A DNA stretch of 64,000 nt from Microbacterium nanhaiense (GCF_014646015.1 NZ_BMMQ01000008.1:84119-148118), one strand, 5' to 3'. Positions 17,499 through 27,228 are shown, counted from the stretch's first letter. Program-made: numbers and translations. The notes: a model not told the origin generated them from the letters alone.

Positions 17499-18863
17499 AT
17501 GCGCGTTCGCCCCCTCCGCCGCCTCGCCACCGTTGTGGCCCTCGCCGGCTCCGCCGCCCTCGTCATCTCCGGATGCGCGACCGCCGGCGCAGCCCCCGGA
17601 TCCGCACCGAGCGGTGCCCTGCCCGAGCTCACGGCCGACGAGCACGTCGAGATCGTGTTCGAGTCGTACAACCTGTCGGGCCAGGGAATCTGGGGCGACA
17701 CCATTCAGGGCCTCATCGAGCAGTTCAACGCCGAGCACCCCAACATCGTCGTGACCGGCCAGGGCATCGATTCGGCGAGCACCGCCGCATCGATCCAGCA
17801 GCAGGTGCTCGCGGGCGACCCGCCGGACGTCGGCCAGATGACCTTCGACACCATGTCGTTCTCCGCCGAATCCCTGAACGGGGCCAATCTCACCGAGGTC
17901 GTCGGGCAGGACAAGCTCGACGAGCACTTCGGCGGAGAGTACCCGTATCACGAGCGCGCCCGCGTGCTCGCCGACATCGACGGGGCGACGTACGGCCTGC
18001 CCTACGTCTTCTCCACCCCGGTGTTCTGGTTCAACCGGACGCTGCTGGAAGACGCGGGCATCGATCCGGACACCATGGACATCTCCACGTGGGACGCGGT
18101 CGCCGAGCTGGCCGCGCAGGTCACCGAACACACCGGCAAGCCCTCCGTCTCGAACACCTGCGTGCTCACGGGCGGCAACTGGTGCATGCAGTCGATGTTC
18201 CTCTCGGGCGGCGCGCGCGTGCTCTCCGAGGATCGCTCGAGCATCGAATTCGGATCCGACGAGGCCGTCGAGACGGTCGACACCTTCGCCCGGATGTACG
18301 AGGACGGCCTGCTCGAGAACACCGACACGAACGCGAGCTACGAGAGCTTCGCCCGCGGCGACGCGATCGCCTTCCACGTCAACACCTCGGCACTCCAGGC
18401 CACCTACATGCAGGGCGCCGAGGCGAACGGCTGGGAGCTCGACGCCGCCGTGCTCCCCCAGTTCGGCGAGCGCGAGGCCGTGCCCACCAACTCCGGATCC
18501 GCCCTCGTGATGTACGCGCAGGATCCCCAGAAGCAGGCAGCCGCGTGGGAGTTCATGACGTTCATGACCTCGCCGGAGGCGTACGAGGCCATCACCACGG
18601 GCATCGGCTACCTGCCGCTGCGCTCGACGATGACCGAGGGCGACGGGCCCCTCGCCGAATGGGTGCAGGCGAACCCGCTCGTGCAGCCGAACCTCGAGCA
18701 GCTCGACCGCCTCTCACCGTGGGTCTCCTACCCGGGCGACCAGTACGCCGAGGTCGATCGCCTGCTCGCCGTCGCCATCGAAGACTCCGTCTTCAACGGC
18801 AAGGACGCCGCCACCGAACTGCCGGCGACCGCCGAACGCGCGCAGGCGCTCATCCAGGACTGA
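17499..18863 (+). CDS. ABC transporter substrate-binding lipoprotein (first copy)
   Basis: A 454-residue family-1 extracellular solute-binding protein. Residues 1-26 are a lipoprotein signal with lipobox VISGC. The mature part has the cluster-B signatures of CUT1 binding proteins: EIVFESYN near residue 50, LAGDPPDVGQM near 105, GLPYVFSTPVFWFN near 165 and AAWEFMTFMTSPEAYEA near 348. The ligand may be a sugar or a phosphorylated compound, as two phosphoester hydrolases are encoded in the same operon. The next gene is a paralogue. Confidence 0.92.
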   Translation: MRVRPLRRLATVVALAGSAALVISGCATAGAAPGSAPSGALPELTADEHVEIVFESYNLSGQGIWGDTIQGLIEQFNAEHPNIVVTGQGIDSASTAASIQQQVLAGDPPDVGQMTFDTMSFSAESLNGANLTEVVGQDKLDEHFGGEYPYHERARVLADIDGATYGLPYVFSTPVFWFNRTLLEDAGIDPDTMDISTWDAVAELAAQVTEHTGKPSVSNTCVLTGGNWCMQSMFLSGGARVLSEDRSSIEFGSDEAVETVDTFARMYEDGLLENTDTNASYESFARGDAIAFHVNTSALQATYMQGAEANGWELDAAVLPQFGEREAVPTNSGSALVMYAQDPQKQAAAWEFMTFMTSPEAYEAITTGIGYLPLRSTMTEGDGPLAEWVQANPLVQPNLEQLDRLSPWVSYPGDQYAEVDRLLAVAIEDSVFNGKDAATELPATAERAQALIQD

Positions 18864-18891
18864 CCGGTTCCACCCCATCAGGAAAGCGACC

Positions 18892-20250
18892 ATGAACACC
18901 ACCCTCACGCGCAGCCTCGCGCTCTCCGTGCTCGCCCTATCGGCCGTCGGTCTGACCGGCTGCGTGACGAGCGGCTCCGCGGTCGGAGCCGACTCCGGCG
19001 GATCCCTCGCCGAGCTCTCGTCCGACGAAACGGTCGAGATCGTCTTCGAGTCATACAACCTCAACAGCGCCGGTCCGTGGACCGAGGCCATCGAGGGCCT
19101 CATCGCGGCGTTCGAGAAGGAGCACCCGAACATCACCGTGACGGGCCAGGGCGTCGACACGGCCAACATCGTCTCGTCGATCCAGCAGCAGGTGCTCGCG
19201 GGATCCCCGCCCGACGTCGGACAGCTCGGCTTCGGCCAGCTCGACTTCGCACAGACCGACCTGCAGGCGGCGAACCTCACGGAGCTCGTCGGTCAGGAGG
19301 CTCTCGACGAACACTTCGGCGGCGACTACCCCTTCCACGAGCGCGCCCGAGTGCTCGCCGACATCGACGGCTCGGCCACGGGCCTGCCGTACGTGTTCTC
19401 GACCCCCGTGCTGTGGATCAACGAGACGGTGCTGGAATCGGCCGGTATCGATCCGGCGACGGCCGACTACTCCACCTGGGACTCGGTCTCGGCGCTCGCC
19501 GAGCAGGTCACCGCGAAGACGGGCAACCCCTCGATCAATGTGCCGTGCATCGTCACCGGCGGCAGCTGGTGCATGCAGGGACTGTTCTTCTCGAACGGCG
19601 CCGACGTGCTCTCGGACGACCGCTCGACGATCGAGTTCGGATCCGCGGAGGCGATCGACACCGTCGAGGTCTTCCAGGGCATGTACGCCGGCGGCATCCT
19701 GTCGAACGAGGAGGAGATGACGCAGTACGAGTCGTTCTCCCGCGGCGACACGGCCGCCTTCCAGCTCACGACCTCGGCCCTGCAGTCCAGCTTCATGCAG
19801 GGCGCCGACGCGAACGGCTGGACGCTCAGCACGAGCGAGATGCCGCAGTTCGGCGAGCAGGAGGCGCAGCCGACGAACTCGGGCTCGGCGCTCGTCATGT
19901 TCGCGCAGGATCCGAAGAAGCGCGCGGCAGCGTGGGAGTTCATGAAGTTCATGACCTCGGCCGAGGCGTACGAGGTCATCACGACGCAGATCGGCTACCT
20001 GCCGCTGCGCAAGACCATGACCGAAGAGGGCGGTCCGCTCTACGACTGGGTGCAGGCCAACCCGCTCGTGCAGCCGAACCTCGACCAGCTCGACCGCCTC
20101 GTCGCGACGAAGGCCTACCCCGGCGACCAGTTCCAGGAGGTCGACCGCCTGCTCGACGTCGCGATCCAGGACGCCATCTTCCAGGGCAAGGACGCCGCCG
20201 ACACGCTGCCGGAGGCAGCAGAACGCGCCCAGGCGCTCATCGAGAAATAA
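18892..20250 (+). CDS. ABC transporter substrate-binding lipoprotein (second copy)
   Basis: A 452-residue paralogue of the preceding protein, alignable from end to end with shared blocks such as VEIVFESYNL, IQQQVLAG, PPDVGQ, EHFGGxYP and LVQPNL. The lipobox is LTGC at residue 24. It starts 28 nt after the first copy, with GGAAAG upstream of the ATG. Differences gather in the ligand-facing segments (for example FFSNGADVLSDD against FLSGGARVLSED), so the two may have different affinities or ligands. Confidence 0.92.
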   Translation: MNTTLTRSLALSVLALSAVGLTGCVTSGSAVGADSGGSLAELSSDETVEIVFESYNLNSAGPWTEAIEGLIAAFEKEHPNITVTGQGVDTANIVSSIQQQVLAGSPPDVGQLGFGQLDFAQTDLQAANLTELVGQEALDEHFGGDYPFHERARVLADIDGSATGLPYVFSTPVLWINETVLESAGIDPATADYSTWDSVSALAEQVTAKTGNPSINVPCIVTGGSWCMQGLFFSNGADVLSDDRSTIEFGSAEAIDTVEVFQGMYAGGILSNEEEMTQYESFSRGDTAAFQLTTSALQSSFMQGADANGWTLSTSEMPQFGEQEAQPTNSGSALVMFAQDPKKRAAAWEFMKFMTSAEAYEVITTQIGYLPLRKTMTEEGGPLYDWVQANPLVQPNLDQLDRLVATKAYPGDQFQEVDRLLDVAIQDAIFQGKDAADTLPEAAERAQALIEK

Positions 20251-20258
20251 GGAAAGCA

Positions 20259-21023
20259 ATGACCATCGACACCGCCCTCACCGCCAACCCGGCACTGCCC
20301 GTCGCCGGAACCTACAACTTCCGCGATCTCGGCGGCATCCCACTGCGCGACGGCGGATCCACCGCCACGGGCCGGGTCTACCGTTCCGACGCCTTCCACA
20401 CGCTCGACGACGCGGGCCGCGGCAGCCTCGCCGAGCTGGGCGTCACGACGCTCGTCGACCTGCGCCGCCAGGCCGAACTCGACCAGATGCCGAGCGCGAT
20501 CGACGGCACCCCGATCGCGATCGTGCACGTGCCGATCTTCGACGAGGCCGCCCCCGACCGCCAGGTCGACCAGGCGGAGATGCTCGATCTCGAGCGCATC
20601 TACGACGTCATGGTCGGCACCCGAGGCGCGCAGTTCGCGCTGGCGGCGCGGCACATCGCCCGCGCCGAAGGATCCGTCGTGTTCCACTGCACCGCGGGCA
20701 AGGACCGCACCGGCGTGCTCGCCGCGCTGATCCTCGACGCCGTCGGCGCCGAACGCGAGGCGATCATCGCCGACTACGCCGCGACGGCCGCGAACCTCGC
20801 GGGCGAGTGGGCCGAGCGCATGCTCGCCGGCCACGACCTCCGTGCCATGGAGCAGGCGGGCGTCGACATCGTCGGGATCACGACGCAGAGCCCCGCGCCG
20901 CTCATCCGCGCCGTGCTCGAGCGCGTCGATGCCGAGCACGGCGGCGGCGCCGCCTACCTGAGCGCCCACGGCCTCACCGCGTCCGACCTCGAGGCGCTTC
21001 GCGCCCTTCTCCTGTCCGCCTGA
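20259..21023 (+). CDS. Tyrosine-protein phosphatase family enzyme (Y_phosphatase3 type)
   Basis: A 254-residue phosphatase with the P-loop signature HCTAGKDRTG (nucleophile Cys144, Arg150), an N-terminal NFRDLGG motif and VYRSDAFHTL, which define the group that includes mycobacterial PtpB. Those enzymes act on phosphotyrosine, phosphoserine or phosphoinositides. There is no signal peptide, so it works in the cytoplasm. GGAAAG lies just before the ATG, 8 nt after the second binding protein gene. Position inside an importer operon suggests that it dephosphorylates an imported metabolite, which is an inference. Confidence 0.88.
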   Translation: MTIDTALTANPALPVAGTYNFRDLGGIPLRDGGSTATGRVYRSDAFHTLDDAGRGSLAELGVTTLVDLRRQAELDQMPSAIDGTPIAIVHVPIFDEAAPDRQVDQAEMLDLERIYDVMVGTRGAQFALAARHIARAEGSVVFHCTAGKDRTGVLAALILDAVGAEREAIIADYAATAANLAGEWAERMLAGHDLRAMEQAGVDIVGITTQSPAPLIRAVLERVDAEHGGGAAYLSAHGLTASDLEALRALLLSA

Positions 21024-21057
21024 CGGCCTCTCTCCTCTCTGATCGCAAAGGATCCTC

Positions 21058-21996
21058 ATGAACCCCCAGTTCCCGGCCCCCAGCCACACCATCCTGCACA
21101 TCTCTGACACCCACTTCGTGGAGGACGACGCGCTCCTGCACGAAAAGATCGACTCCGACGCGAACCTCGTCCGCCTGTTCGAGGGCCTGCGCGCCTCGTC
21201 GATCACGCCCGACGCGCTCGTCTTCACGGGCGACCTCGCCGACGCCGGCCAGCCCGAGGCGTACGCCCGCCTGCGCGCGATCGTCGAGCCCGTCTGCGAG
21301 CAGTACGGCGCCGAGCTCATCTGGATCATGGGCAACCACGACGCCCGGCCCGAGTTCCGCCGCGGCCTGCTCGACCTCGAGCCCACCCAGGAGAGCGTCG
21401 ACCGCGTCTTCGACATCAAGGGCCTGCGCCTCATCGCCCTCGACTCGACGGTCCCCGGCCACCACCACGGCGAGCTGAGCGACGAGCAGCTCGACTGGCT
21501 CGCGGGCGAGCTCGCGACCCCGGCCGAGCACGGCACCCTCATCGGACTGCACCACCCGCCGATCCCCAGCCCTCTCGGGCTGATCTCGCTCGTGGAGCTG
21601 AAGGACCAGCAGCGCTTCGCCGATGTCGTCGCCGGAACGGACGTGCGCGGCGTGCTGGGCGGCCACCTGCACTACAGCACGACGTCGACCTTCGCCGGGG
21701 GCGTGCCCGTCTCGGTCGCGAGCGCCACGTGCTACACGCAGGACCTGCAGGTCGTTTTCCCCGGCGCGCGCGGCATGGACGGCGCCCAGGGATACAACCT
21801 CGTGCACGTCTACGACGACCGGGTGCTGCACACCGTCGTGCCGATCGGCGCGCACCCGACGGTCTACGAGATGACCCCCGAGATCCTCGAGGCGTTCATG
21901 GCGAAGTCGGCCGACGAGCAGGCGCAGATGGTCGACGCCGCCTCGCGCACCGAAGACGCGGACGCGCTCGTCGGATCCGCGCCCTCGGCTGGATGA
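21058..21996 (+). CDS. Metallophosphoesterase, CpdA-like phosphodiesterase
   Basis: A 312-residue calcineurin-like enzyme with all five metal motifs: ISDTHF near residue 15, FTGDLADA near 57, MGNHDARPEF near 90, GLHHPPIP near 163 and GGHLHYS near 200. The closest character is class III cyclic-nucleotide phosphodiesterase (CpdA) or glycerophosphodiesterase GpdQ. No signal peptide is present. Its TGA overlaps the start of the first permease gene (ATGA), so it belongs firmly to the importer operon. With the preceding phosphatase it could strip a phosphodiester and then a phosphomonoester. Confidence 0.88.
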   Translation: MNPQFPAPSHTILHISDTHFVEDDALLHEKIDSDANLVRLFEGLRASSITPDALVFTGDLADAGQPEAYARLRAIVEPVCEQYGAELIWIMGNHDARPEFRRGLLDLEPTQESVDRVFDIKGLRLIALDSTVPGHHHGELSDEQLDWLAGELATPAEHGTLIGLHHPPIPSPLGLISLVELKDQQRFADVVAGTDVRGVLGGHLHYSTTSTFAGGVPVSVASATCYTQDLQVVFPGARGMDGAQGYNLVHVYDDRVLHTVVPIGAHPTVYEMTPEILEAFMAKSADEQAQMVDAASRTEDADALVGSAPSAG

Positions 21997-23000
21997 GCGG
22001 CATGTTCACCCCGGTTCTGGAACGGCCGGAGGCGCCGGCTCCCGCGCGGATCCCCGCGCCGGCGGATCCGGTCGCCCCCGCCGGCCGCGCGGGGCGGCGC
22101 TCCACGCGCCCCGCGCGGCGCCGCCGCCGGGGAATCGCCCCGTACCTCTATCTGCTGCCCGCCCTGGCGATGCTGCTGCTGTGGACCTACTGGCCCCTGG
22201 CGCAGACGTTCGAACTGTCGGTCTACGACTGGAACCTGCTGCCGACCTCGCCCCGCGAGTTCGTCGGTCTGGAGAACTTCGTCGAGGTCGTGACGCTGCC
22301 CGAGATGCAGCGGGCCGTGGGCAACACGGTGCTCTACACGGTGGCGTTCGCGGTATTCTCGCTCGTGCTGCCGCTGATCATCGCGCTGCTCTCTCAGCAC
22401 GTCCGCGGGCGCTGGAAGACCTTCTACCAGGCACTCATCTTCGTTCCCTACCTCCTGACGCCCGTCGCGACGGCCGCCGTGTGGCGATGGCTGTTCGCAC
22501 CGAACGGCGGCACGATCCCGACCGTCATGTCGTACTTCGGCGCCGACATCGGAAACGTGTTCCGCGACCCCTCGATGGCCCTCTGGGCGATCGTCGTGAT
22601 GGTCGGCTGGCAGATGCTCGGCTTCGGCGTGCTCGTCGTCTCCGCGGGCATGGCGGGCATCAGCCCCGAGTACGCACAGGCCGCGGGCCTCGACGGGGCG
22701 GGCCCCCTCACGGTCATCCGCCGGATCACCCTTCCGCTGCTCTCCCCCACCCTCGTCTTCCTCGGGTTGATGACGGTGCTCCTGGCCGCGCAGTGGACCT
22801 ACCCGATGATCGACGTGCTGACCAAGGGCGGCCCCTCGAACAGCACCACGAACATCTACTACATCCTGTATCAGTTCGGTTTCCAGAACTTCGACTCGGG
22901 CCTGTCGAGCGCCGCCGGTGTGCTCTTCTTCCTCGTGTTCGGCGCGATCGCGATGATCTACCTCCGGCTGACCGAGAAGTTCAGCTTCTACGACGACTGA
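21993..23000 (+). CDS. ABC transporter permease (first, MalF/UgpA type)
   Basis: A 335-residue inner-membrane permease. A Pro/Arg-rich N-terminus of about 45 residues is followed by six membrane helices and the EAA loop (YAQAAGLDGAGPLTVIRRIT near residue 228) that docks on the ATPase. The ATG at 21993 overlaps the stop of the metallophosphoesterase gene; ATG at 22002 is an alternative. It pairs with the permease encoded next. Confidence 0.93.
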   Translation: MSGMFTPVLERPEAPAPARIPAPADPVAPAGRAGRRSTRPARRRRRGIAPYLYLLPALAMLLLWTYWPLAQTFELSVYDWNLLPTSPREFVGLENFVEVVTLPEMQRAVGNTVLYTVAFAVFSLVLPLIIALLSQHVRGRWKTFYQALIFVPYLLTPVATAAVWRWLFAPNGGTIPTVMSYFGADIGNVFRDPSMALWAIVVMVGWQMLGFGVLVVSAGMAGISPEYAQAAGLDGAGPLTVIRRITLPLLSPTLVFLGLMTVLLAAQWTYPMIDVLTKGGPSNSTTNIYYILYQFGFQNFDSGLSSAAGVLFFLVFGAIAMIYLRLTEKFSFYDD

Positions 23001-23021
23001 CGTCGGATCGAAAGGCATCTC

Positions 23022-23951
23022 ATGGCATTCGTCATCGACTCCTCCGCCCCCGCCGACGAGCTCGCCGCGCAGCGCACGTCCGCCGCGGCGCCCGTGCTCG
23101 CCGGCACCCGCCGCGGCAGCGACTCGGATCTGCCGGTGGGCGCGCGCCGCTCGGGCGGCGTGGCGACGGGACACATCGTGCTCGCCCTCGTCGCCCTGTT
23201 CAGCGTGTTCCCCGTGTACTGGTTGTTCGCCACGGCGTTCCGCCGACCCGAGGATCAGCTCTCGCAGAGCCCGATCCCCTGGCCGTTCAGCGTGCAGAAC
23301 TTCATCGATGTGTTCGCGCGGCTGCCGCTCGTCGGCATGATCGCGAACACGCTGACGATGGCGCTCGTGCTCACGGTGTTCCAGCTCGTCACCTCGGTGC
23401 TCGCCGCTTACGCGTTCGCCCGCTTCGACTTCATCGGAAAGAACGTCGCCCAGTTCCTCTTCGTCGGATCCTGGCTCGTGCCGTTCCAGATCACGATGAT
23501 CCCGAACTACCTGCTGGTGTCGCAGATGGGGCTGCTGAACACCATCGCGGGCGTCGTCGTACCGAACCTCGTCTCGGCCTTTGGCGTGCTCATGCTCATG
23601 CAGCACATGCGCGCCTTCCCCGGCGAGCTGCTCGACGCCGCGAAGATCGACGGGCGCGGATCCTGGCGCTCGCTGTGGCAGGTCGTGGTGCCGAACATGC
23701 GGCCCGCGCTCGCGGCGCTCGCGATCATGCTGTTCATCTCGGCGTGGAACGACTACCTGTGGCCCTCGCTGATCCTGCGTCAGTCGGATGCGCTCATCCA
23801 GGTCGGAATCCGGTCGTTCCTCACGGCGGAGGGCAACAACTGGGGCGCCGTCATGGCGGCCGCCGGCGTCGCCTGCCTGCCCGTCTTCCTTATCTACATC
23901 GTGCTACAGAAGCACGTCGTAGCGGCCTTCGTCCGGTCGGGACTCAAGTGA
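23022..23951 (+). CDS. ABC transporter permease (second, MalG/UgpE type)
   Basis: A 309-residue permease with six membrane helices after a 50-residue polar N-terminus. The EAA loop is LLDAAKIDGRGSWRSLWQVV near residue 205, and the protein ends in the typical VVAAFVRSGLK. GAAAGG lies 6 nt before the ATG, 21 nt after the first permease. Confidence 0.94.
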   Translation: MAFVIDSSAPADELAAQRTSAAAPVLAGTRRGSDSDLPVGARRSGGVATGHIVLALVALFSVFPVYWLFATAFRRPEDQLSQSPIPWPFSVQNFIDVFARLPLVGMIANTLTMALVLTVFQLVTSVLAAYAFARFDFIGKNVAQFLFVGSWLVPFQITMIPNYLLVSQMGLLNTIAGVVVPNLVSAFGVLMLMQHMRAFPGELLDAAKIDGRGSWRSLWQVVVPNMRPALAALAIMLFISAWNDYLWPSLILRQSDALIQVGIRSFLTAEGNNWGAVMAAAGVACLPVFLIYIVLQKHVVAAFVRSGLK

Positions 23952-24011
23952 GCCCCGCCGGGCGGAGCCCGATTTTCTGCCGCGCAACGGTCGTGTGATA
24001 GACATCGAGAC

Positions 24012-24899
24012 ATGGGGGCAATCATCGAGCCGGGAATCGGCGAGACCATTGATCACGTGCTGGCGATGCTGCCCGATCTGCTGCCGAGCGAGCAGCGCGT
24101 CGCGAGAATGTGCGCGGAGTCGCCGGATCAGGTGATCGACATGTCGGGCGCCGACCTCGCCGCCCGCACCGAGACCTCACCGGCCACCGTGAGCCGCGCC
24201 TGCCAGGCGATGGGCTTCCGCGGCTTCCAGCATCTGCGGCTTCTGCTGGTGCGCGACCTCGGCGCCAGGGCGCAGCGGGAGAGCGAGCTGCCGGAGGGCA
24301 CCGCGGGCCGCCTGCAGGCTCTGTCCGAGCGCGCGGCCGACATGGTGCGCGGATCCCTCTCGAGCGTCGACGCCGAGTCCTTCGAGGCCGCCGTCGAGGC
24401 GATCGCGACCACGAGGCGGCTGCTCATCGTCTCCACCGGTGCCTCGGCGCCCTCGGCGCAGGCCGTCGCGGTGAAGTTCATCATCGACGGACGCTCGTGC
24501 GAGGCGCCTGCCGACGGGATCGTGCAGCAGCTGACCGCGAGCGTGCTCCAGCCCGGCGACGTGTGCCTGGCGGTGAGCGAGAGCGGCGCCAACTCGGCGA
24601 CCCTCGCCGCCGCCGCGGCCGCCCACGAGGCGGGCGCCACCGTCATCGGCGTGACGAGCTTCGCTCGCGCGCCGCTCGCCGAGCACTCCGACCTCATGCT
24701 CATCGGCGGCGCCCGCACGCAGGCGTGGTCGAGCGGCGCCCTCGCCGGAAACCTCATCCAAGTTTTGCTGCTCTCGGCGCTGCAGATGGAGGTGTCGCGC
24801 CGCATGTCGGAAGACAGCGCCCGCGCCCGCCGCGCCGCACAGGGCGAGATGATGAGCATCGGCGCCACCGACGACGACGTCCCCGACACGGACGCCTAG
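24012..24899 (+). CDS. MurR/RpiR family transcriptional regulator
   Basis: A 295-residue regulator with an N-terminal RpiR helix-turn-helix (SGADLAARTETSPATVSRAC near residue 42) and a C-terminal SIS domain (LLIVSTGASAPSAQAVAVKF near 140, CLAVSESGANSATLAAA near 190). SIS domains bind phosphosugars, so the effector is probably a phosphorylated product of the imported compound. Its position at the end of the importer operon suggests local control. The ATG has a weak -10-like TAGACA 7 nt upstream and may also be expressed by itself. Confidence 0.9.
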   Translation: MGAIIEPGIGETIDHVLAMLPDLLPSEQRVARMCAESPDQVIDMSGADLAARTETSPATVSRACQAMGFRGFQHLRLLLVRDLGARAQRESELPEGTAGRLQALSERAADMVRGSLSSVDAESFEAAVEAIATTRRLLIVSTGASAPSAQAVAVKFIIDGRSCEAPADGIVQQLTASVLQPGDVCLAVSESGANSATLAAAAAAHEAGATVIGVTSFARAPLAEHSDLMLIGGARTQAWSSGALAGNLIQVLLLSALQMEVSRRMSEDSARARRAAQGEMMSIGATDDDVPDTDA

Positions 24900-24958
24900 C
24901 GGGGCACGCACGGCGCCGTGATCGGCCGTTCACGCGCCTGAGCGAAGGGTGCAACACG

Positions 24959-24995
24959 GCGAAGGCCCCGACCTGATTCAGGTCGGGGCCTTCGC
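24959..24995 (+). terminator. Terminator of the importer operon
   Basis: GCGAAGGCCCCGACCTGA (24959-24976) pairs perfectly with 24978-24995, 60 nt after the regulator stop codon. Confidence 0.8.
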
Positions 24996-25191
24996 TTCCC
25001 GCTGGTGGCAAGTGAGCAACTTGCCATACGCGCGTCCGTCCGACTTTTCCAGACGACCGGAGGCGCAAGCAACAATAATACGCAGGATAACGCGCGAGGC
25101 GAAATCGGCGCCACCCCGGGCGCGCCCCTCCCGAATCCCCACCCCGCGACGACGTGCCCCGCCTCCCCCGCGACGACGTGCTTCCACCTCG
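24996..25191. other. Intergenic stretch with a small hairpin and a direct repeat
   Basis: No gene is seen. GGCAAGTGAGCAACTTGCC (25007-25025) is a small inverted repeat. CCCCGCGACGACGTGC occurs twice, at about 25143 and 25168. The AT-rich piece AGCAACAATAATACGCAG near 25070 differs from its surroundings. Confidence 0.5.
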
Positions 25192-25265
25192 CCGCGAGAT
25201 CGCATTCTTTTCGCGAAGTCGCACCGAAATTGATGCGACCTCGAGAAATCGGTGCGATCTCGCGG
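25192..25265. repeat. 74-bp palindromic element, copy A
   Basis: The ends CCGCGAGATCGCA and TGCGATCTCGCGG are perfect 13-bp terminal inverted repeats, with an inner pair GTCGCA/TGCGAC. It is 63/74 identical, without gaps, to copy B at 45581-45654. Both copies lie in intergenic space. This fits a REP- or MITE-like mobile palindrome. Confidence 0.75.
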
Positions 25266-25378
25266 GCGGGGGGACACGCGAAGCCGCCCAAGGGGCACGC
25301 GAGGCCGCGGAAGGGGCCGCGGAGCGACCGCGCACACGGCACGGGGCGCGGCACCCCGTCACCCCGCCCCGGGCACAG
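25266..25378. other. Low-complexity tandem stretch after the palindromic element
   Basis: GACACGCGAAGCCGCCCAAG, then GGGCACGCGAGGCCGCGGAA, form an imperfect tandem of about 25 bp (25271-25320). No gene is seen. Confidence 0.4.
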
Positions 25379-25417
25379 CGAAGCGCCCCGCCTCCCGAGG
25401 GAGGGCGGGGCGCTTCG
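25379..25417 (-). terminator. rplQ terminator
   Basis: CGAAGCGCCCCGCCTCCC pairs with a near-complement ending at 25417. It lies 9 nt after the rplQ stop and ends the alpha cluster. Confidence 0.75.
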
Positions 25418-25425
25418 GCAGCGAC

Positions 25426-26100
25426 TTACTTGGCGTAGCCGGCGGCCTCAGCGGCCTCGACGGATGCGAAGTAGATGTCTGCCTTGACGTTGGCGTAGCC
25501 AGCGTCGCCGGGGGCGTAGAACTTCTTGGTCGAGTTCTTACCCTTGACGTCGAAACCCTCGGGAGCCGAACCGTCCTCGAGCGGGGCGGCCGAGTCGGCA
25601 GCCTCGTCGGCGGTGGCCTCGGCCTCGGGGGCCTCGGTCTCGGCGGCCTCGACCTCGGTGGCCTCCTCGACGACCTCGGCGGCGGGCGCCTCAGCAGCGG
25701 GAGCCGCGGTCTCGGTCTTCTCGGCCTTGACCTTGGGGGTCACGGGCTCGAGAACGAGCTCGATGACACCCATGGGGGCGTTGTCACCCTTGCGGAAGCC
25801 GATCTTGACGATGCGGGTGTAGCCGCCCTGACGGTCGGCGACGAGCGGCGCGATCTCGGTGAAGAGAACGTGCACGGCTTCCTTGTTACGCAGCACCGCG
25901 AGGGCGCGGCGACGCGAGGCGAGGTCGCCGCGCTTCGCGAACGTGACAAGGCGCTCGGCGACGGGACGCAGGCGCTTCGCGCGAGCCTCGGTCGTCTTGA
26001 TCGACTTGTTGATGAACAGCGCCGACGCGAGGTTCGCGAGGATCAGGCGCTCGTGTGCGGCACCGCCACCGAGGCGGGCACCCTTCGTGGGCTTAGGCAT
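25426..26100 (-). CDS. rplQ: 50S ribosomal protein L17 with long acidic C-terminal extension
   Basis: The first 120 residues are a standard L17 ([20 protein letters not shown], then [20 protein letters not shown]). The remaining 100 are unusual: an Ala/Glu/Thr-rich acidic linker ([20 protein letters not shown]) and a C-terminal segment of about 35 residues ([20 protein letters not shown]) that looks folded. E. coli L17 has only 127 residues. It is the last gene of the cluster, 36 nt after rpoA. Confidence 0.95.
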   Translation of the reverse strand: MPKPTKGARLGGGAAHERLILANLASALFINKSIKTTEARAKRLRPVAERLVTFAKRGDLASRRRALAVLRNKEAVHVLFTEIAPLVADRQGGYTRIVKIGFRKGDNAPMGVIELVLEPVTPKVKAEKTETAAPAAEAPAAEVVEEATEVEAAETEAPEAEATADEAADSAAPLEDGSAPEGFDVKGKNSTKKFYAPGDAGYANVKADIYFASVEAAEAAGYAK

Positions 26101-26136
26101 TTCTCAATACTCCTGTATCGAACAGTTAAGGATGGA

Positions 26137-27129
26137 TCAGAGCGTCTCGTCGTTCTCGTATCCGGCGTAGAAGTTCGTTCCCTCGAAACCGGGGACCGAA
26201 TCCTTCAACGACAGACCGAGCGAGATGAGCTTGTCGCGCACCTCGTCCACCGACTTCTGTCCGAAATTGCGGATGTTCATGAGCTGCGTCTCCGAGAGGG
26301 CGACGAGCTCGCTGACCGTGTTGATTCCCTCACGCTTGAGGCAGTTGTACGAGCGAACCGAGAGGTCGAGGTCTTCGATCGGCATCGAAAGCTCGGTCGT
26401 GAGGACCTCGGCGACCGGCGCGGGTCCGATCTCGATGCCCTCGGCCTCTTCGTTCAGCTCGCGCGCGAGACCGAACAGCTCGACGAGCGTGCGACCGGCG
26501 GATGCAACGGCGTCGCGGGGAAGCATCGAAGGCTTCGTCTCGACGTCGATGATCAGCTTGTCGAAGTCCGTACGCTCACCGGCGCGAGTCGCCTCGACGC
26601 GGTACGCGACCTTCACGACGGGCGAGTAGATCGAGTCGATCGGAATCTGACCGGCCTCGGCGTACTCGTTGCGGTTCTGGCCAGCCGAGACGTAGCCGCG
26701 ACCGCGCTCGATCGTGATCTCGAGCTCGAACTTCGCGTCCTCGTTGAGCGTGGCGATGACGAGCTCGGGGTTGTGCACCTCGACGCCCGCGGGAGCCGAG
26801 ATGTCGGCCGCCGTGACCTCGCCGGCACCCGTCTTGCGCAGGTACGCGGTGATGGGCTCGTCACGCTCGCTCGACACGACGAGCTTCTTGACGTTCAGGA
26901 TGATCTGCGTGACGTCCTCGAGGACACCGGGGATCGTGCTGAACTCGTGCAGGACGCCGTCGATGCGGATGCTCGTGACGGCGGCACCGGGGATCGACGA
27001 CAGCAGGCTGCGGCGCAGCGAGTTGCCGATCGTGTATCCGAAGCCGGGCTCGAGCGGTTCGATAACGAAGCGGCTCCGCGACTCGGAGAGCTTCTCCTCG
27101 GTGAGGGTCGGACGCTGTGCGATGAGCAC
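26137..27129 (-). CDS. rpoA: DNA-directed RNA polymerase subunit alpha
   Basis: The 330-residue alpha subunit nucleates RNA polymerase assembly. The N-terminal domain has [20 protein letters not shown] near residue 28; the C-terminal domain, which contacts UP elements and activators, has [20 protein letters not shown] near 260 and [10 protein letters not shown] near 292. A possible promoter and a terminator lie in the 139-nt gap before it. Confidence 0.98.
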   Translation of the reverse strand: MLIAQRPTLTEEKLSESRSRFVIEPLEPGFGYTIGNSLRRSLLSSIPGAAVTSIRIDGVLHEFSTIPGVLEDVTQIILNVKKLVVSSERDEPITAYLRKTGAGEVTAADISAPAGVEVHNPELVIATLNEDAKFELEITIERGRGYVSAGQNRNEYAEAGQIPIDSIYSPVVKVAYRVEATRAGERTDFDKLIIDVETKPSMLPRDAVASAGRTLVELFGLARELNEEAEGIEIGPAPVAEVLTTELSMPIEDLDLSVRSYNCLKREGINTVSELVALSETQLMNIRNFGQKSVDEVRDKLISLGLSLKDSVPGFEGTNFYAGYENDETL

Positions 27130-27158
27130 TATGTGTTCCTTTCGATCAAGTGCCCGCT

Positions 27159-27187
27159 ATATGACACTTGTGAATGAGGTCTGTGAA
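27159..27187 (-). promoter_or_regulatory. Candidate rpoA-rplQ promoter
   Basis: On the minus strand TTCACA (27182-27187) and TCATAT (27159-27164) are 17 nt apart, about 30 nt before the rpoA start and after a terminator. Confidence 0.45.
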
Positions 27188-27228
27188 TTGTGAGACCTGC
27201 GCGCGGACGCGCAGTTGGAACGACGAGT

